This document shows, one piece after another, positions 61,170 through 64,000 of a stretch of DNA of 64,000 nucleotides (its first letter is position 1; the number at the start of each line of letters is the position of its first letter). The position numbers and the translations under genes are program-made. Source of the stretch: Hymenobacter sp. BT730 (GTDB taxonomy: Bacteria; Bacteroidota; Bacteroidia; Cytophagales; Hymenobacteraceae); contig NZ_JAUOFB010000001.1 of the NCBI RefSeq assembly GCF_030542105.1, positions 1,426,001 to 1,490,000 on the forward strand. Direction: 5' to 3'. The notes below the pieces were generated by a model. The model saw only the letters and a program-made list of their open reading frames with translations, made no database searches and had not been told where the DNA came from.

Positions 61170-64000
61170 TTGAAGTTTCTCCGTCAATCTCCGTTAGTAT
61201 TACTGCTTCTGGCAGCCCTGTGCTTTTTGGGGGCCTACGTGGGAAACCATTACGGGCTGGCATCGGATGTGCTGCTGCGGGCGGAAGCGGCCCAACTGCA
61301 AACGCTGCTGCATAAGGCCGAACTGACGGCCAAGGAAGATGCGGAAAATATAGCGGCAGAGGTGCAGCACGGTGGCGTCACGTTCACGTCTTTACTCAGG
61401 AACAGCACTTACCCCACCTTTATTTATCGGGGTACGCAGCTGCTCTACTGGTCAGATCATACCACCCGCCCCGATCCGGATAACATCAACCAGACATTCC
61501 ACGAAAAGCTCGTGGATATGAAGTTTGGGCGGTACCTGGTGCTGCGCCGGCAGGCTGGAGCTTTTACCATTCTGACATATATCCCTCTGGAGCGGCGCTA
61601 CGGTATCAGCAACCGCTACCTGCGCGAGGGTGCCGAAAGGGCCTTGTTCCGGGGGCTGGATTTACGCATTGTTACCGCAAATGCCCGTGCCAGCCTACCC
61701 CGGCTGTACTCCGCCGATGGCACCTATCTGTTTTCATTAGAGAGCGTACATCCTAACCCCATTACGGGGAAATATGTGCCGCTGGGGCTGCTGCTGCTTG
61801 GCTTTGGTTTCTATCTGGCTGGCTGGGGCAAGCTGGCGCGCGGGCTATTTCAGCAGCGCCGGTTGCTGGCCGGAGCAGCAGCAGTGGTGCTACCCCTGGT
61901 GGTATTTCGGGCGGTGCTGCTGTACTGGGGCCTGCCGTTTTCGTTTATTGAGCTAGAGCTGTTTGACCCCCGCGTCTACGCGGCATCTTGGCTGTCGCCA
62001 TCCTTGGGCGACCTGTTGATAAACGCCTTGCTGCTGGCGCTGATTGTAATCTATGCGCTCCGGCTTTTCCGGCGCTTTGGGGTGATGCGCCGCATCTGGC
62101 ACCTAAAGGATTGGCGGGAACGAGCCGGGATTGGCACGGCCACAGTGCTGCTTTTTTATGCCCTGCTGCTCACGCTGTATGAGTTTTATGCCAGCACCTT
62201 CACCAACTCCCAACTGGTGCTGGATATTACCCAAAGCATTGAGCTATCCGGTTTCAAGCTGCTGCTGCTGCTGGCTATTGTGCTGCATACGGGCAGCTTT
62301 CTGCTGGTTTTTTACATGCTAGCGCAGGTTTTTGTGGCTATTATGCGCCCGGCTACCAAAAAGCTGGCTTTGGGGCTATTAGCTACCAGTGCATTGCTCT
62401 GGCTGATTTTAGGCCTGACCCTGGAGTTGCCGTCGCTGACTTTGCTGGGGCTGACGCTGGCCTTCTTCTTTACGCTACGCCTGACCGGGTTGCGCCAGCT
62501 CTCAGCAGTAGTACCCTACCAGTTGTACCTGTTTGTGTTTCTAATGGTAGGCCTGAGCGCTACGGTAGGTGCCCTGGCGCTCTACGAGCACTTCGACCGC
62601 CAGCTAATTCAAACCAAGCAAAAATTGGCTGGAAACCTGTTGCTGGACAATGACCTACAAGGAGAGTTTCTGCTGGCCGAGCGCGCCCGCGAAATGGCCA
62701 GTGACCCACTTCTGCAGGCCAAACTAGCCAGTCCTTTCGATAATCAGGAAGTGGTACGCCAAAAGATTGTTAAGTACTATCTGCGTGACTATTTCGATAA
62801 GTACGAATCCACGGTGTGGCTGTTTGATCCTACCGGGCGGCCCCTGGGGGAGGATAGCCTGGCAGCCCCGTTACGCCGTAAACGGTGGCGGCTATTGGCC
62901 GGTGCTATGTCCACCGATCAGCCTAACCTGTACCTGATTCATAACGGGGCCACATTCAGCTCACGGCGATATGTATTGTTTGTCCCGGTACCCGTAACCC
63001 GGGGCACTGGCACAGCTACCATTGTGTTGGAACTGGTACTGAAAAAGCTGACTACCAATAGCCTGGTTCCTGAGCTGTTGGTAGACGAGAAGTTCTTCCA
63101 GCCCGGTCTCGGGCCTGAACTCAGCTATGCTGGCTATCAGGATAAACGACTGGTGTATAGCGAAGGGGATTTTGACTACGGCAATGACCTGAAACCCGAG
63201 CAACTGGCTGACCCGCACCTGTATACCTCCGGCATTACCGTAGCCGGGACGCACCATCTGGGTATTCATGGGTCTCAGGATCGAACCATTGTCGTCAGTA
63301 CGCCCAAGTATTCCTTCCGAAGCTGGTTTGCCAACTTCTCCTTCCTCTTTTTGCTGCATACCTTCTTTGGGCTGCTATGCATTTTGGCGTATCTGTTGGC
63401 CAAGGGACGCTATCCGCATATGCTGCGCACCAACTTCAGCACCAAAATCCAACTCTTCCTGAACATGGGTATTCTGGTGCCGCTGCTGGTCGTCAGTGTG
63501 GCCATTGCCAGCCAGGTCACCTCGTCCTATAAGCACGACCTGCTGCATAGCTATGAGCGGCGCGGCAAAGCCGTGCAGGATAACCTACTAAAAAACCGCG
63601 CCCTGTTGGCCGATTCTACCGGCCGCGAGAAACTCACAGATGTGGCCGAAGTGGTAGCCAACCTCACCGAAACCGACCTGAACCTCTACGATGAGCACGG
63701 AGAGTTGCTGGTCAGCAGTCAGCCACTCATTTTTGAGAGCGGCTTGCTCAGCCCATTGATGAATCCGCAAGCTATTAAGGCGCTTAATGAGCGGGCACAG
63801 CCCCGGGTGCTGCTTTCTGAGAAGGCGGGCAGCCTTTCGTTTAATGCACTATACCTCCCGTTGCGCATGCCTTCCACTAAGCCGGGCTTAGGGCCGGTCA
63901 TGGGGTATGTGGGCATTCCGTTTTTCGATTCGGAAAAGGAGTTGGATACCAAGCTGATTGAGTTGGTAGATACCATTCTGAACATCTTCACGGTGATGTT
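61170..64000 (+). CDS. Large multi-TM sensor protein, probable histidine kinase, 3' end outside the window
   Basis: An open frame that reaches the right edge without a stop, about 943 codons from TTG 61170; an in-frame ATG at 61092 lies inside the terminator hairpin and is less likely. The order is TM1 (~7-27), an extracytoplasmic domain (~30-190), seven or eight helices (~195-470), a second external sensor (~480-715), a further helix (~720-740), then TM (IQLFLNMGILVPLLVVSVAI) and a third external sensor ending near GPVMGYVGIPFFDSEKEL. No kinase domain is seen yet; HAMP/HisKA/HATPase beyond the edge is an inference from layout. Confidence 0.75.
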   Translation, partial: MKFLRQSPLVLLLLAALCFLGAYVGNHYGLASDVLLRAEAAQLQTLLHKAELTAKEDAENIAAEVQHGGVTFTSLLRNSTYPTFIYRGTQLLYWSDHTTRPDPDNINQTFHEKLVDMKFGRYLVLRRQAGAFTILTYIPLERRYGISNRYLREGAERALFRGLDLRIVTANARASLPRLYSADGTYLFSLESVHPNPITGKYVPLGLLLLGFGFYLAGWGKLARGLFQQRRLLAGAAAVVLPLVVFRAVLLYWGLPFSFIELELFDPRVYAASWLSPSLGDLLINALLLALIVIYALRLFRRFGVMRRIWHLKDWRERAGIGTATVLLFYALLLTLYEFYASTFTNSQLVLDITQSIELSGFKLLLLLAIVLHTGSFLLVFYMLAQVFVAIMRPATKKLALGLLATSALLWLILGLTLELPSLTLLGLTLAFFFTLRLTGLRQLSAVVPYQLYLFVFLMVGLSATVGALALYEHFDRQLIQTKQKLAGNLLLDNDLQGEFLLAERAREMASDPLLQAKLASPFDNQEVVRQKIVKYYLRDYFDKYESTVWLFDPTGRPLGEDSLAAPLRRKRWRLLAGAMSTDQPNLYLIHNGATFSSRRYVLFVPVPVTRGTGTATIVLELVLKKLTTNSLVPELLVDEKFFQPGLGPELSYAGYQDKRLVYSEGDFDYGNDLKPEQLADPHLYTSGITVAGTHHLGIHGSQDRTIVVSTPKYSFRSWFANFSFLFLLHTFFGLLCILAYLLAKGRYPHMLRTNFSTKIQLFLNMGILVPLLVVSVAIASQVTSSYKHDLLHSYERRGKAVQDNLLKNRALLADSTGREKLTDVAEVVANLTETDLNLYDEHGELLVSSQPLIFESGLLSPLMNPQAIKALNERAQPRVLLSEKAGSLSFNALYLPLRMPSTKPGLGPVMGYVGIPFFDSEKELDTKLIELVDTILNIFTVM

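Noticed and set aside
1..64000. CRISPR array, prophage, insertion sequence or tRNA/rRNA genes
   Set aside because: No spaced direct-repeat array, integrase, transposase, phage structural gene or cloverleaf-like sequence was found by eye; a tRNAscan or ISfinder search would be decisive.

Overview
The window looks like a chromosomal segment of a Bacteroidota bacterium of the order Cytophagales, most likely Hymenobacter or a close relative. This is inferred from the SusC/SusD pair, the alternative complex III (actA-F) operon joined to an A-type cytochrome c oxidase, the rpsF-rpsR-rplI and GSCFA genes, the Bacteroidota -7 promoter word TAnnTTTG, the near absence of Shine-Dalgarno sequences, and the moderately high GC. 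No prophage, insertion sequence, tRNA, rRNA or CRISPR array is visible. The segment is dense, mostly core-genome DNA.

Layout. Positions 1-6443 are a minus-strand run: a Nudix hydrolase, plsC, gatC, a 1019-residue membrane/TPR protein, a MacB/LolD-type ABC ATPase, a PduO-type cobalamin adenosyltransferase and the 5' end of ilvE. Positions 6.7-14.8 kb hold a small acidic protein, rnhB, a signalling cluster (receiver-only regulator, CHASE3 histidine kinase, CZB zinc-binding protein), gcvT, comB, a MazG-like pyrophosphohydrolase, dtd and a GT-C-like membrane protein. Two REP-like palindromes lie among them. Positions 14.8-21.9 kb hold mltG, then a glyoxylate-bypass locus in which a RamB-like regulator diverges from aceB-aceA across a palindromic operator candidate, then rnd. 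Positions 22.1-35.1 kb are more accessory: a lone SusC/SusD pair, an SPFH protein, a secreted M14 peptidase, an 11-residue-repeat secreted protein, queA, an exported methyltransferase and an Ala-rich lipoprotein. Positions 35.1-43.1 kb (minus) hold priA, a DUF255 thioredoxin-fold protein, a GSCFA protein with an AT-hook-like tail, and rplI-rpsR-rpsF.

Positions 43.5-61.1 kb form one large respiratory locus. actABCDEF (quinol:cytochrome c oxidoreductase) runs into coxB-coxA; after a terminator come ctaA, cyoE, two subunit III-type proteins, subunit IV, SCO, DUF420, a small CxxC protein and DUF983. Together these encode an alternative complex III/aa3 oxidase chain with its heme A and copper assembly factors. 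The last gene, open to the window edge, is a large multi-TM sensor protein whose expected kinase half lies outside.

The points most worth a second look are a shared 17-base promoter-plus-ATG arrangement at rnhB and queA that predicts leaderless mRNAs, the aceB/regulator operator, the CZB-kinase-receiver cluster, His-rich termini on several respiratory subunits, dyads between respiratory genes, the GSCFA/AT-hook fusion, and the long perfect palindromes between convergent genes.
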